A stretch of DNA of 64,000 nucleotides from Bacteroidota bacterium (GCA_016124735.1 WGMZ01000007.1:178997-242996), one strand, 5' to 3'; shown: positions 34,763 to 44,216, numbered from the stretch's first letter. Notes: a model not told the origin generated them from the sequence alone. Translations and numbers: made by a program.

Positions 34763-36796
34763 ATGCACCTCTTACGAAACACCATACTATTTCTGCTTCT
34801 TCTGTCTGGCGCGTTTGTACATTCTCAACCGGAATCCAATCGCTTATCATCTATTATTGACAGCATAAATGCAAACCGCTTCGATTCCATTTATGCCTGG
34901 ACTTTAGCCGATTCTATGTTGCAATTGGCGAAGACAGAAAAAGAAAGTATCCATCGCGCAAATGCTTATCAATCCTATGGAACTTTGTATTATGCCTACG
35001 GTAATTATGACAGCAGTCTGAAGTACTGGGAGGCGGCAAGAGATCTGTACAGGGCAGAAAGGGATTCCTTATCCTGGGCCAAAATGGAACGGCTGATTGG
35101 AGTCTACTACGACATCCATTCCGAAATAAGCGAGGCCTTGCCTCATTTCGTTTTGTCCAAGGATTTGTACAAAGCCACCGGCAACCGTGTTGGTTTGGGT
35201 GAGATTTATCTGAGTTTGGGTATTATATACCAGCGACTGGAAAGATTTGACCTGGCCCTTGAAAACGATATGCTGGCTCTTCAAATAGCCCGGGATGAAA
35301 ATAACCACCGGATGATTGGGCCGATTTACAATAATTTGGGTTCTCTTTTCCAACTAATGCAGAAGTTGGATTCGGCCGAAAAATATTTGAAGTATGCCCT
35401 GGATGTGCAGATTAAAGCGGGGAACGAAATAGGGATTGCAAGAACCTATCACAATTTGGGTACGCTTGAATACAAACGCGATAATCCGAAACAGGCCCTT
35501 GAATATTACATCCTTTCTATTCAAAAGAAGAGTAGCATGGATGAAAGTGATATCATGTCGACCTACTTGCAAATCGGTCAATGCTATACCCAGCTGAACC
35601 AATTTGATAGTGCCCGAAGAATATTAAATGAAGTTCTGCAGTCTTCTGAGAAGAATCAGAATTTACAAAGGCAATTGGAAGCCTATCAGTATTTAAGTCA
35701 GTTAGAGGAAAGGGTAGGTGATTACCCTAAATCCCTGAGTTATTTCAAATTGTTTAAAGAACTGTCAGACAGCGCCCTGGTGCTGGGATACAACAATGCC
35801 CTTAAAGAGCAGGAAGCCATCATTGGCCTCGATCAGGAGAAAGAAAGGAACCAGGAACTTATAAATGCCCAGAGGGAAAACGAGCATTTGCTGCGCCGTA
35901 CCGAATGGGGAATTCGAATGCTCATTTTTCTATCCTTTCTTTTGTTGTTATTGATTGTTTTTCTGGTTTATAATCGCAGAAATCTACAACGGAACAGGGT
36001 GATACTGAGCAAGCTAAATGATGAGCTGCATGAGTACTCTCATCATCTGCAAAAAAACAATGAACGATTGGAATCCATTATGAAGGAGAAAAATGATCTG
36101 GTTTCTGTGTTGGCCCACGACCTTAGATCTCCCTTTGGTAAGATTCAAAGCATAGTTCAATTGTTTGAATTAACAGATGATGAGGCGGAGAAAAAAAGCT
36201 ATCTGTTGATGATGGATAACATCACCCGGGATGGAATCGCGCTGATCAACGACCTGATTGATCTTTCCCGCCTGGAACAAAATCAATTGGTGGAAGAACA
36301 TCAAAAACGTTTGAACTCCTTTTTATTAAGCGACGTATTTAAGCGTCTGGAAACCAGCTTCTCCTCTCATTTGAATGCGAAAAATATAAAAGTTCAGATG
36401 AATCTTTCTTCGGAACCGCTTTTGAATCGGGAAGATTATTGCGAGAGAATTTGTGATAATTTACTGAGCAATGCCATCAAATACTCATTCCCGGATGGAG
36501 TGATCCGGATCGACTCTAAAGTGGAAGGGGAAATGATGCACATCTGGATTGAGGACAACGGTCCCGGATTCAAGAGATCGGATTATGCCGGTCTGTTTCA
36601 GCGCTTTTCTAGATTGAGTGCCAAACCTACAGGAATTGAATCCAGTACCGGATTGGGTTTATATATCGCTAAAAAATTGGCAGAATCCATTGGTGGAGAC
36701 ATTGTATTGGAGAGCCAGGAAGGGCAATCTGCCAAATTCAGAATTTCTATACCTGTCAATTTAAAAAGTCAATTGGAAGCCAATGCCTCCAGCTAA
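34763..36796 (+). CDS. Sensor histidine kinase with TPR sensor domain
   Basis: 677 residues. Signal peptide (LLRNTILFLLLLSGAFVHSQ), then about six TPR repeats (for example IYLSLGIIYQRLERFDLALENDMLAL and TYHNLGTLEYKRDNPKQALEYYILSI), one membrane helix (MLIFLSFLLLLLIVFLVY, about 387-406), a coiled coil, HisKA with phospho-acceptor His452 in VLAHDLRSP, and HATPase_c with NLLSNAIKYS, DNGPGF and STGLGLYIAKK. Receives a periplasmic signal through TPRs and phosphorylates an unknown regulator: no response regulator gene is adjacent. The 3' end overlaps the convergent DUF5683 gene by 36 bases. Confidence 0.93.
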   Translation: MHLLRNTILFLLLLSGAFVHSQPESNRLSSIIDSINANRFDSIYAWTLADSMLQLAKTEKESIHRANAYQSYGTLYYAYGNYDSSLKYWEAARDLYRAERDSLSWAKMERLIGVYYDIHSEISEALPHFVLSKDLYKATGNRVGLGEIYLSLGIIYQRLERFDLALENDMLALQIARDENNHRMIGPIYNNLGSLFQLMQKLDSAEKYLKYALDVQIKAGNEIGIARTYHNLGTLEYKRDNPKQALEYYILSIQKKSSMDESDIMSTYLQIGQCYTQLNQFDSARRILNEVLQSSEKNQNLQRQLEAYQYLSQLEERVGDYPKSLSYFKLFKELSDSALVLGYNNALKEQEAIIGLDQEKERNQELINAQRENEHLLRRTEWGIRMLIFLSFLLLLLIVFLVYNRRNLQRNRVILSKLNDELHEYSHHLQKNNERLESIMKEKNDLVSVLAHDLRSPFGKIQSIVQLFELTDDEAEKKSYLLMMDNITRDGIALINDLIDLSRLEQNQLVEEHQKRLNSFLLSDVFKRLETSFSSHLNAKNIKVQMNLSSEPLLNREDYCERICDNLLSNAIKYSFPDGVIRIDSKVEGEMMHIWIEDNGPGFKRSDYAGLFQRFSRLSAKPTGIESSTGLGLYIAKKLAESIGGDIVLESQEGQSAKFRISIPVNLKSQLEANASS

Positions 36797-37327
36797 CTGA
36801 CCATGCTGGAATATGTTTTTACTTGGGAGCAGGGTAGGACTCCATCTCAGGCTTAGGTCGTCGTTGATATCGAACTGACTTAGATGGGCGTCTACATGGG
36901 CATCCAGAATTTGCAAGGCATACAAACCTGCAAATCCAATAAGAGTCAGGTCACGGTGTTTTTTATAATAATTTCTTTTAGTACGAAGCAATTCCGCATT
37001 GGCTGGATAATCGGAAATGGTATTGGGATCATTGTCGGTTTCGTAGATGTAATCTTGAGCAAAACGCTTGTATTCGCCCTGATTGAACCAAAAGCTATAT
37101 CCTAATGCACCAAATCCTACATAGATGATTGGCACTTTCCAATAACTGTGATTATATGCCTGTCCCAGTCCGGGGAGCACAGCAGAAAACAGGGTAGCCT
37201 TTTTGGGAGAATGATGGATTCTCCAGCTGTCCTTTGTTTTGCGTGTGGTGCTGTCTTGCGCCGCTGAAGCCACACAAAGTAACAATAGGCTACAAGAGAG
37301 CAAGCAGTTTTTGAAGTTCTTCTTCAC
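36761..37327 (-). CDS. DUF5683 membrane protein
   Basis: 188 residues from a GTG start at 37327 (KKNFKNCLLSCSLLLLCVASAAQ signal peptide); no ATG offers a usable start before the mature part. The PKKATLFSAVLPGLGQAYNHSYWKVPIIYVGFGALGY segment is the DUF5683 hallmark, with hydrophobic helices and a YYKKHRDLTLIGFAGLYALQILDAHVDAHLSQFD C-terminal part. Function unknown; it usually follows parB in Bacteroidota, as here. It overlaps parB by 38 bases and the convergent kinase gene by 36. Confidence 0.88.
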   Translation of the reverse strand: MKKNFKNCLLSCSLLLLCVASAAQDSTTRKTKDSWRIHHSPKKATLFSAVLPGLGQAYNHSYWKVPIIYVGFGALGYSFWFNQGEYKRFAQDYIYETDNDPNTISDYPANAELLRTKRNYYKKHRDLTLIGFAGLYALQILDAHVDAHLSQFDINDDLSLRWSPTLLPSKNIFQHGQLAGGIGFQLTF

Positions 37328-38177
37328 TGTTGAACACCATTATCACTTCACCTCCAACATCTTTCGAGCGAACTTTCACCGGTACATCGTATTTGTCTGC
37401 CAATTCATTCAACTGATTCTCGTAGTTGCTAAAATCCTGTTGCGCGGGCCTGGATTTAACCGTCTTGGCTTTCGGAGCAGGTTCTATGCCCTTGAGTCCT
37501 CTGACCAGCAATTCCACCTCCCGAACAGACAGGTTGTCTTCCAGTGTTTTCTCGAAAATAGCCAGTTGTTTTTCCTGGTCTTCTATGGAAATTAATGCCC
37601 GGGCCTGCCCCATATTCAAACTTCCAATGCGGATGGCTATCTGGATATCATCCGGCAATTTAAGCAAACGCAAATAGTTGTTCACGGTCGAGCGTTTCTT
37701 TCCAACGCGGTCGCCCAGTTCTTCCATCTTCAGCTTACATTCTTCCATCAGACGCTGATAGGAGATAGCTACCTCCATAGCGTTCAGGTCCTCACGTTGA
37801 ATGTTTTCAATCAGCGCCATTTCCAGCATTCCCTGATCGTTCGCTATACGAACGTAGGCCGGAATTTCACTTAAACCTGCCAGGATGCTGGCGCGCGTGC
37901 GGCGCTCTCCAGAAATAATCTGGTATTGATCGTAGCCAAGTTTACGAACAGTAATTGGTTGAATGACTCCATGAACTTTAATGGATTCAGCAAGTTCTTC
38001 CAGTGCTTCCTGGTCAAACTCAGTTCTTGGCTGAAATGGATTGGCCTGGATTTCGTTCAGGTGAATCATGCTCACCCCGCCGACGGGTTTTACTCCACTG
38101 GAAGTGATATCTGTATTGGCATCCTTCAGTAAAGCAGAAAGGCCTTTCCCTAGCGCCGGTTTCTTCGTTTTTGTCAT
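37290..38177 (-). CDS. parB: Chromosome partitioning protein ParB
   Basis: 295 residues. N-terminal LGKGLSALLKD, CTP-binding/ParB N domain with IQANPFQPRTEFDQEALEELAESIKVHGVIQPITVRK and the GERRTRASILAGLSEIPAYVR box, ALIENIQREDLNAMEVA, and the helix-turn-helix (MEELGDRVGKKRSTVNNYLRLLKLP). The C-terminal dimerisation part ends GGEVIMVFNSEEELQKLL. Binds parS and loads SMC. I did not find a canonical parS palindrome in the window by eye. Overlaps parA by one base. Confidence 0.97.
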   Translation of the reverse strand: MTKTKKPALGKGLSALLKDANTDITSSGVKPVGGVSMIHLNEIQANPFQPRTEFDQEALEELAESIKVHGVIQPITVRKLGYDQYQIISGERRTRASILAGLSEIPAYVRIANDQGMLEMALIENIQREDLNAMEVAISYQRLMEECKLKMEELGDRVGKKRSTVNNYLRLLKLPDDIQIAIRIGSLNMGQARALISIEDQEKQLAIFEKTLEDNLSVREVELLVRGLKGIEPAPKAKTVKSRPAQQDFSNYENQLNELADKYDVPVKVRSKDVGGEVIMVFNSEEELQKLLALL

Positions 38178-38977
38178 TAATTCAAAATCCTTTCTTCTTC
38201 AGAAAACTGGGTCATCCCATTTTTCTGCAGTATTTCCCGGGCCAAATTTAAATAATTGAGACTGCCGCGGCTTTCAATGTCGTAATTGATTACCGGCATA
38301 CCATGACCAGGTGCTTCACTGAGTTTTACATTTCGTTGGATGATGGTATCAAAAACCAGCTGTTGAAAATGCATTTTCACGTCTTCAACCACCTGATTAC
38401 TTAATCGGAGGCGGATATCGTACATCGTCAATAAGATTCCTTCAATCTTAAGATTTGGATTGAGGTTTGATTGAACAATTTTAATGGTATTCAACAACTT
38501 ACCCAGTCCCTCGAGCGCAAAGAATTCACATTGAACAGGAATGATAACGCTGTCTGCCGCCGTCAGGGAATTGGTGGTAATCAATCCAAGAGAAGGGGAG
38601 CAGTCTATTACGATAAAATCATAATCATCTTTGATTTTCTCAAATACACGTTTTAAAAGCAATTCTCGGTTGGGCAAATCAACAATTTCAATCTCAGCAC
38701 CAACCAGGTCAATATTGGAAGGCATCAGATTCATGTTTTCGTATTCTGTTTTCAGAATGACATCACTTGGTGCGATATCATGCACCAGGCATTCATAGAG
38801 TCCGGTCTTGATATTTGCGGGGTCGAACCCAATACCAGAGGTTGCATTGGCCTGTGGATCCGCATCAACCAAAAGCGTTTTGTATTCGAGTGCAGCAAAA
38901 CTGGCGGCCAGATTAATGGCACTGGTTGTTTTTCCCACACCCCCTTTTTGGTTAACGATAGCAATTATTTTTCCCAT
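38177..38977 (-). CDS. parA: Chromosome partitioning ATPase ParA/Soj
   Basis: 266 residues with the deviant Walker A motif KGGVGKTTSAINLA, LLVDADPQANATSG, and DYDFIVIDCSPSLGLITTNSL. ParA dimers on the nucleoid move ParB-parS complexes. First gene of the leftward parA-parB-DUF5683 operon; the 26 bases to the UPF0173 stop leave little room for a separate promoter. Confidence 0.97.
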   Translation of the reverse strand: MGKIIAIVNQKGGVGKTTSAINLAASFAALEYKTLLVDADPQANATSGIGFDPANIKTGLYECLVHDIAPSDVILKTEYENMNLMPSNIDLVGAEIEIVDLPNRELLLKRVFEKIKDDYDFIVIDCSPSLGLITTNSLTAADSVIIPVQCEFFALEGLGKLLNTIKIVQSNLNPNLKIEGILLTMYDIRLRLSNQVVEDVKMHFQQLVFDTIIQRNVKLSEAPGHGMPVINYDIESRGSLNYLNLAREILQKNGMTQFSEEERILN

Positions 38978-39003
38978 GTTGTATACTGGATTTTTGTTTT
39001 TGG

Positions 39004-39687
39004 TTATTTCTCAATTGATTTCCCAATCTCGGGAATTATTAGGTTTTTTCCCATGTTTTCGAAGGATTTGGTCGCCTTTTCTTTGTCTATTTTGATGAAA
39101 CCAAACGTATCAAAGTGCATGGCAATAATTTCGTCGCAGCGGATAAAATCGGAGGCAATTACTGCCTGTTCTGCGTCCATGGTGAAATTGTCACCAATCG
39201 GAAGGAAAGCAAAGTCCAGTTCGTGAAACATGGGAATCAGTTTCATGTCCTGAAACAGACCGGTATCGCCGGCAAAATAAAAGCAATGGTCATACGTGGT
39301 AACAATAAAGCTTCCCGCTGAGCCCGCATAGGACCCATCGCCAAAAGAGCTGGAATGCAAAGCCTGAAAATAAGTGACTTTCCCGAAGTCAAATTCCCAG
39401 GATCCTCCAAAATTTAAGGGGTGGGTATTTTCAATTCCCTGCTTGTTGACCCAATTATGCAATTCCCAGCTGCCCAATACTTTGGCTCCGGTTTTTTTTG
39501 CCAAATACACCAAATCAGCCGTATGGTCTTCATGTCCATGGCTAACCAGTATATAATCGGCTTCCACCTTATCGATATCAACCTTACCTTTGGCCAGTTC
39601 ATTCGGACGAATGAAGGGATCGAATACAAGTTTGGCTTTGCCTGTGTCAATTTGAAAACAGGAATGACCCAAATAAGTAATCTTCAT
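39004..39687 (-). CDS. UPF0173 metallo-beta-lactamase-fold hydrolase
   Basis: 227 residues. Begins MKITYLGHSCFQIDTGKAKLVFDPFI, with the metal motif SHGHEDHTADL (HxHxDH), FAGDTGLF and IAMHFDTF, as in the UPF0173 family. Predicted zinc or iron hydrolase; the substrate is unknown. It lies directly upstream of parA on the same strand, and a TATTTTTG box is 27 nt before its start, so the promoter may drive the whole parAB unit. Confidence 0.93.
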   Translation of the reverse strand: MKITYLGHSCFQIDTGKAKLVFDPFIRPNELAKGKVDIDKVEADYILVSHGHEDHTADLVYLAKKTGAKVLGSWELHNWVNKQGIENTHPLNFGGSWEFDFGKVTYFQALHSSSFGDGSYAGSAGSFIVTTYDHCFYFAGDTGLFQDMKLIPMFHELDFAFLPIGDNFTMDAEQAVIASDFIRCDEIIAMHFDTFGFIKIDKEKATKSFENMGKNLIIPEIGKSIEK

Positions 39688-39714
39688 CTTTTTTTTCGTT
39701 CATTTGATGAAAGG

Positions 39715-39722
39715 CAAAAATA
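39715..39722 (-). promoter_or_regulatory. TAnnTTTG box upstream of the UPF0173-parAB unit
   Basis: TATTTTTG on the minus strand, 27 nt before ATG 39687. Confidence 0.55.
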
Positions 39723-39753
39723 GCCATCGGAGCTACCTAGTTTGTGCACATAA

Positions 39754-41370
39754 ATGAGGAATTTATTAAGAGTTATACACATCTTTTTATTGTTTAGTTC
39801 CTGCGCGAATACACAGCATTCTTCCTCTTCGGTCTTCCGACTAAACATGGAAACAGCGCTCAATTCACTAGACCCTGTTTTTGCCCGGGATCAAATGCGT
39901 ATATGGGCCACTTCACAGTTTTATAGCGGGTTGGTTCAATTAGATTCTTTCATGAATGTGGCACCATCAGTCGCGCTCAATTGGGAAGTCCTAGACAGTG
40001 GAAAACGCTATGTATTTCATCTGTCCAAAAAAGTATTCTTTCATCCGGATCCATGTTTCGGAACACTTAAAAACCGAGTAGTCACATCCCGGGATTTTGT
40101 GTATTCACTCCGCCGACTGGTTGATCCGGCTGTTGCCTCTCCCGGGGCCTGGATATTCAATGACAAGATTGATGGACCTAAGGCCTTTCAGGCGCCTAAC
40201 GATTCAATCTTTGAAATCCATCTGAATCAGAGTTTCCCTCCATTATTGGGTATGCTCAGTATGCCGTATTGCTTTGTGGTGCCCCAGGAAGCTGTTGAGT
40301 ATTATGGAAATGATTTTCGCGCACATCCCGTAGGGACGGGTCCCTTTATCTTCGAGTTTTGGGAAGAAGGCATTAAACTGATAGGAAAGAAAAATCCGGG
40401 GTACTTTGAGAAAGATGGAAATGAAACAATGCCATTCATCGATGGCTTTGAAGTAAGTTTTATTGAGAACAAACAAACAGCATTCCTGGAGTTTGTTCAG
40501 GGAAAACTCGACTTCTTTAACGGACTCGAAGGAAGTTTCAAAGACGAATTACTCACCCAAAAAGGGGAGCTCAGAGCGCACTATCAGGGACAGTTTCAGT
40601 TAAGAAAAGGCCCCTATCTTAATACGGAGTATTTAGGATTCATGATTGATTCATCCATTGATTTAAAAGCACCTAACTATTTAACTGATAAATATTTAAG
40701 AAAAGCACTTTGCTTTGCTGTGAATCGGGAGGAGATGATGCGTTACCTGAGGAATGATGTGGGTTCACCGGGGAATGGTGGCTTTATTCCCAGAGGACTT
40801 CCAGGGCATCAGGATATTATTGGTTATGCCTATAATTCAGACAGCGCACGTTATTATCTTTCCTTAAGTCATTACAAAGGAGAAGAAATTCCTGTTTATA
40901 CGAACAAAAATTACCTTGACCTGACGGTATATGTTCAGCGCATGTGGGAACAGATCGGAGTAAAGAGCAGGATTGAAGTGAATCCAGGACCCTTTCACCG
41001 GGAGCAGGTCAGTAAATCACAATTTCTATGTTTCCGGGCATCCTGGCTGGCAGATTACCCGGATGCTGAAAATTACCTTTCCCTGTTTTACAGTCCGAAT
41101 TTCTCGCCCAATGGACCCGATTACACCCATTATAAATCCATTGCATTCGATAGCTTGTATCAAGCATCCATGCAGACAAATAATCCGGCTGCTCGTGTTT
41201 CGCTCTATAAGGAAATGGATGAGCTGATAATGAGAGACGCTCCTGTTTTGGTATTATTCTATGATCAGACATTGCAACTCCTTTCCAACCGGGTCAAATA
41301 CCTTCCAACAAACGCGATGAATCCCTTAAATTTAAAAAATGCCAGGCTTCAAAAACATACCCGCAAGTGA
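39754..41370 (+). CDS. Peptide-type ABC transporter substrate-binding lipoprotein
   Basis: 538 residues of the SBP_bac_5 (DppA/OppA) family with a lipobox FSSC near residue 17. Typical segments: LNSLDPVFARDQMRIWATSQFYSGLVQLD, VVTSRDFVYSLRRLVDP, FRAHPVGTGPFIFEFWEEG and YLRKALCFAVNREEMM. Binds peptides or similar oligomers in the periplasm. No permease or ATPase genes lie beside it, so its transport partners are elsewhere. The last 32 bases overlap the start of the nnr gene, so the genes from here to YceI form one transcription unit. Confidence 0.92.
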   Translation: MRNLLRVIHIFLLFSSCANTQHSSSSVFRLNMETALNSLDPVFARDQMRIWATSQFYSGLVQLDSFMNVAPSVALNWEVLDSGKRYVFHLSKKVFFHPDPCFGTLKNRVVTSRDFVYSLRRLVDPAVASPGAWIFNDKIDGPKAFQAPNDSIFEIHLNQSFPPLLGMLSMPYCFVVPQEAVEYYGNDFRAHPVGTGPFIFEFWEEGIKLIGKKNPGYFEKDGNETMPFIDGFEVSFIENKQTAFLEFVQGKLDFFNGLEGSFKDELLTQKGELRAHYQGQFQLRKGPYLNTEYLGFMIDSSIDLKAPNYLTDKYLRKALCFAVNREEMMRYLRNDVGSPGNGGFIPRGLPGHQDIIGYAYNSDSARYYLSLSHYKGEEIPVYTNKNYLDLTVYVQRMWEQIGVKSRIEVNPGPFHREQVSKSQFLCFRASWLADYPDAENYLSLFYSPNFSPNGPDYTHYKSIAFDSLYQASMQTNNPAARVSLYKEMDELIMRDAPVLVLFYDQTLQLLSNRVKYLPTNAMNPLNLKNARLQKHTRK

Positions 41371-42823
41371 GGCCATCCGCGCATGGGATCGTTTCAGTGA
41401 AGAAGCAGAAGGAATACGTTCCTTTCAGCTGATGCAACGTGCTGCTTACGGCTGCTTCATCTATTTGAAAAATCATCTCGACAGGACCATCCCAACGGCG
41501 GTGTGCTGTGGTCCGGGTAATAATGGGGGAGATGGTTTTCTGATTGCCGCCTATTTGAATCGCGCGGGATTTCGAATCCTTATTTTCGAATCGGGACCGG
41601 GAGGAAGTCATGACCGACAAATGGCCCGGCAATTTGCATTGGATAATGCATGTGAAATGCATCCGCTTTCTCATCTTCTCCATGGTAATTACAGATACAT
41701 TATTGACGCATTGTTTGGGCATGGATTGTCGCGACCTCTTGAAAAAGAATACGCAGAAATAACAAAATGGATAAGTGACAGCAAACTGGTTTATTCGATC
41801 GACATGCCCTCAGGGATGCCCTCGGAACCTCAGGCGGAAGTTTTTTCAGACTTTGTTAAAGGTGCAGATGTACTGACGTTTCAGTGTGAAAAGTTGTGTT
41901 TCTTTCTGGATGAGTACCGTAAATACATAAATAATGTGCAGGTAATCGATATTGGTTTGTCCCCTCACTTTCCCCGGAATGAGTCTGGACCATACCTTCT
42001 GGAAGAAGAAAGCGTCAGCACCTTGTATCGCATCAAGCAGCGGGTATCACATAAAGGAAGCTTTGGCAGTACCTTATTAATCGGAGGATCTTCGCGGTAT
42101 CCAGGCTCTATTTTATTAGCCGCTGAAGCTTCATTGTATACGGGGGTGGGTAAAACATTTATTTCTACAACCCATTTACCCCGAACAATTGGTCCGAGCC
42201 GGAATCCGGAAGTTATCTGGTTAAAAGAATCAGGAATGGAAGTCATGGAATTTACTCCCGACATTCATTCTTATTCGGCGGTGGGAGTTGGACCCGGTCT
42301 GGGACAAGATAAAAGAACACAAGATGCCTTGTTCCAATTGTTTCAAAAAGAAACAAAATGGATACTGGATGCCGATGCTCTAAATTTTTTAGCGATTCAT
42401 CCGGAAGTAGAACCGTTCGGAAAGGTGATTATCACGCCACATCCCGGAGAATTTGACCGCCTGACACATCCGCACCAATCAACAGGAGAACGCTGGAAAA
42501 CAGCAGCAGAACTGGCTATTGTTAAAAAATGGGTTGTGGTTTTAAAAGGCAGTTTCAGTGCCGTCTTTTTTCCGGATGGAACTCGTTTTATCAATACAAG
42601 CGGCAATGCAGGCCTGGCCAAAGGCGGTTCGGGCGATGTGCTTTGCGGATTGATTAGTGGATATGTGGGTCGTGGATATTCTGTGGAGGAGGCTGCATTA
42701 ATAGGAGTATATTTGCACGGCCTATCAGCAAATGAACTGAGCAAAAGAAAATCCCTGGATAGCATCCTTGCGAGCGATTTGGTTCACGAGATAGGGAGGA
42801 TTACAAAGAGATGGGAAAGTTAA
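41339..42823 (+). CDS. Bifunctional NAD(P)H-hydrate epimerase/dehydratase
   Basis: 494 residues combining an N-terminal epimerase (YjeF_N; CCGPGNNGGDGFLIAAYL, IIDALFGHGLSRPL, IDMPSGMPSE) and a C-terminal ADP-dependent dehydratase (carbohydrate-kinase fold; VGVGPGLGQD, ILDADALNFLA, IITPHPGEFDRL, NTSGNAGLAKGGSGDVLCGLI). Repairs hydrated NADH and NADPH. Starts inside the end of the peptide-binding protein gene and ends inside the start of the next (13-base overlap). Confidence 0.96.
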   Translation: MPGFKNIPASEAIRAWDRFSEEAEGIRSFQLMQRAAYGCFIYLKNHLDRTIPTAVCCGPGNNGGDGFLIAAYLNRAGFRILIFESGPGGSHDRQMARQFALDNACEMHPLSHLLHGNYRYIIDALFGHGLSRPLEKEYAEITKWISDSKLVYSIDMPSGMPSEPQAEVFSDFVKGADVLTFQCEKLCFFLDEYRKYINNVQVIDIGLSPHFPRNESGPYLLEEESVSTLYRIKQRVSHKGSFGSTLLIGGSSRYPGSILLAAEASLYTGVGKTFISTTHLPRTIGPSRNPEVIWLKESGMEVMEFTPDIHSYSAVGVGPGLGQDKRTQDALFQLFQKETKWILDADALNFLAIHPEVEPFGKVIITPHPGEFDRLTHPHQSTGERWKTAAELAIVKKWVVVLKGSFSAVFFPDGTRFINTSGNAGLAKGGSGDVLCGLISGYVGRGYSVEEAALIGVYLHGLSANELSKRKSLDSILASDLVHEIGRITKRWES

Positions 42824-43533
42824 GTCGGATACCGTTACGCTATATTTTGAAGGAAAATCTTAGCAGGGCCACTGTGCTTGAGTTTTTTTCCATTGAATAT
42901 CCAAGCAGGCTTGATACAACTTTGGAAGAAGTGGCTCAGGAATACGGAATACGCTCAGACATACTGGAAGATGCTCTTTTGCAGGTACAGGCACGCTTGC
43001 CTGAATTTGAGTATGATTTTCTTGAATTACCAGTGTTGGTGGCCTATTTAAAATATACACACCACGAATATACCAAGGCAAAAATCCCGCATATCCAGAA
43101 AAATCTGGTACGTCTGCAGCGAGACGATCTTTTGGACGTATTTCAGCGTTTTAGCCGCGACATGCAGAAGCATATGCTCCTGGAGGAGAAGATAATTTTT
43201 CCCTTTATTTTAAATCTCGTGGAACTAAATGAAGAGTTCCGGGCCGGGGTTGCAATAGATTTATTGAACCAGCATTCGGCAGATGTTTTGTGTGCCTCCC
43301 ATACACAGGACGATGATGAAATGAAGGAATTACGAAACGCCACCGCTTCCTATGCATATTCAGATGATGACCCGATATTGTATCAGGTTGTGATGACCGA
43401 TTTGGCCCGATTGGAAGAGGATATTTTCCATCACGCACGGATTGAAGACCAAATTCTTTTCAAAAAAGCCAAAAGGGAAGAGAATTTGTTGAAAGAAAGA
43501 ATCATGAGCCATAGAAAGAAGACACAACACTAA
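42811..43533 (+). CDS. Hemerythrin-like di-iron protein, RIC/YtfE-like
   Basis: 240 residues. The ligand pattern of the RIC (repair of iron centres, YtfE/ScdA) hemerythrin domain is visible: LKYTHHEYTKAKIPHIQ, DMQKHMLLEEKIIFPFI, NQHSADV and IFHHARIEDQILFKKA. The N-terminal 60 residues (ATVLEFFSIEYPSRLDTTLEEVAQEYGI) resemble the ScdA_N-type domain, although the Cys pair usually seen there is not present. RIC proteins repair Fe-S clusters after nitric oxide or peroxide stress. In an operon with nnr and YceI. Confidence 0.82.
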   Translation: MGKLSRIPLRYILKENLSRATVLEFFSIEYPSRLDTTLEEVAQEYGIRSDILEDALLQVQARLPEFEYDFLELPVLVAYLKYTHHEYTKAKIPHIQKNLVRLQRDDLLDVFQRFSRDMQKHMLLEEKIIFPFILNLVELNEEFRAGVAIDLLNQHSADVLCASHTQDDDEMKELRNATASYAYSDDDPILYQVVMTDLARLEEDIFHHARIEDQILFKKAKREENLLKERIMSHRKKTQH

Positions 43534-43544
43534 AAAAACTTACT

Positions 43545-44216
43545 ATGAAAAAGACCTTATTTAACATCGCATTGGCTACAAGCATTTTATCACTGGCAGC
43601 TTGTGGCGGCAATCAACAGGAAAACAAAGAAAAAGGGGAAGAAGCTCCATCTGCGCCGGAAGCTTCGCATGCTCCATGCAATTACGAGTACGACGCCAGT
43701 CAAAATACATTGAGTTGGACAGCCTATAAATACACCGAAAGAGCAGGAGTGAAGGGTGGCTTTGATTCGGTGTATATGACTCCTGGCACTACTTCTACAA
43801 CGGATATCACCCAAATGCTTCTGGGAGCCACTTTCCGCATTCCTGTATCCTCCGTGAATACTTCAAACCCGGACCGCGACAAAAAGATTGCTAAATTCTT
43901 TTTCGGCTCATTGATTATGAGCAGTGATCTTAGCGGTTCAGTTACTGATGTGGACGGCAACAATCAATCGGGAGATATTACCTTCAACCTGCATATGAAT
44001 GCGGTAGATGCTCCGGTAAGCATGCATTATGAAATGAACGGGGACATATTGATTTTAAAAGGCACCATGAGCACAGACGAGTGGCAGGCCGGAGAAGGAA
44101 TTAAAAATTTAAATAAAGAGTGCAAAGAATTGCATACCGGTTCCGATGGTAAATCGGTGCTTTGGCCGGATGTAAGTCTGGAGTTCCGCACGGTATTGAA
44201 AGAAGTTTGTCCTTAA
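43545..44216 (+). CDS. YceI-like lipoprotein
   Basis: 223 residues with signal peptide and lipobox LAAC-GG (Cys at 20), then a short Glu/Pro-rich linker and a YceI-type lipocalin-like beta barrel (LSWTAYKYTERAGVKGGFDSV, FRIPVSSVNTSNPDRDKKIAKFFFG, DWQ-like DEWQAGEGI near the end). YceI barrels bind polyisoprenoid or similar amphiphiles. It is the last gene of the unit starting at 39754; a hairpin with a short T run overlaps its stop codon. Confidence 0.85.
   Translation: MKKTLFNIALATSILSLAACGGNQQENKEKGEEAPSAPEASHAPCNYEYDASQNTLSWTAYKYTERAGVKGGFDSVYMTPGTTSTTDITQMLLGATFRIPVSSVNTSNPDRDKKIAKFFFGSLIMSSDLSGSVTDVDGNNQSGDITFNLHMNAVDAPVSMHYEMNGDILILKGTMSTDEWQAGEGIKNLNKECKELHTGSDGKSVLWPDVSLEFRTVLKEVCP

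Noticed and set aside
37290..39003. parS site near parAB
   Set aside because: No palindrome of the tgttncacgtgnaaca type was found by eye in or beside these genes.
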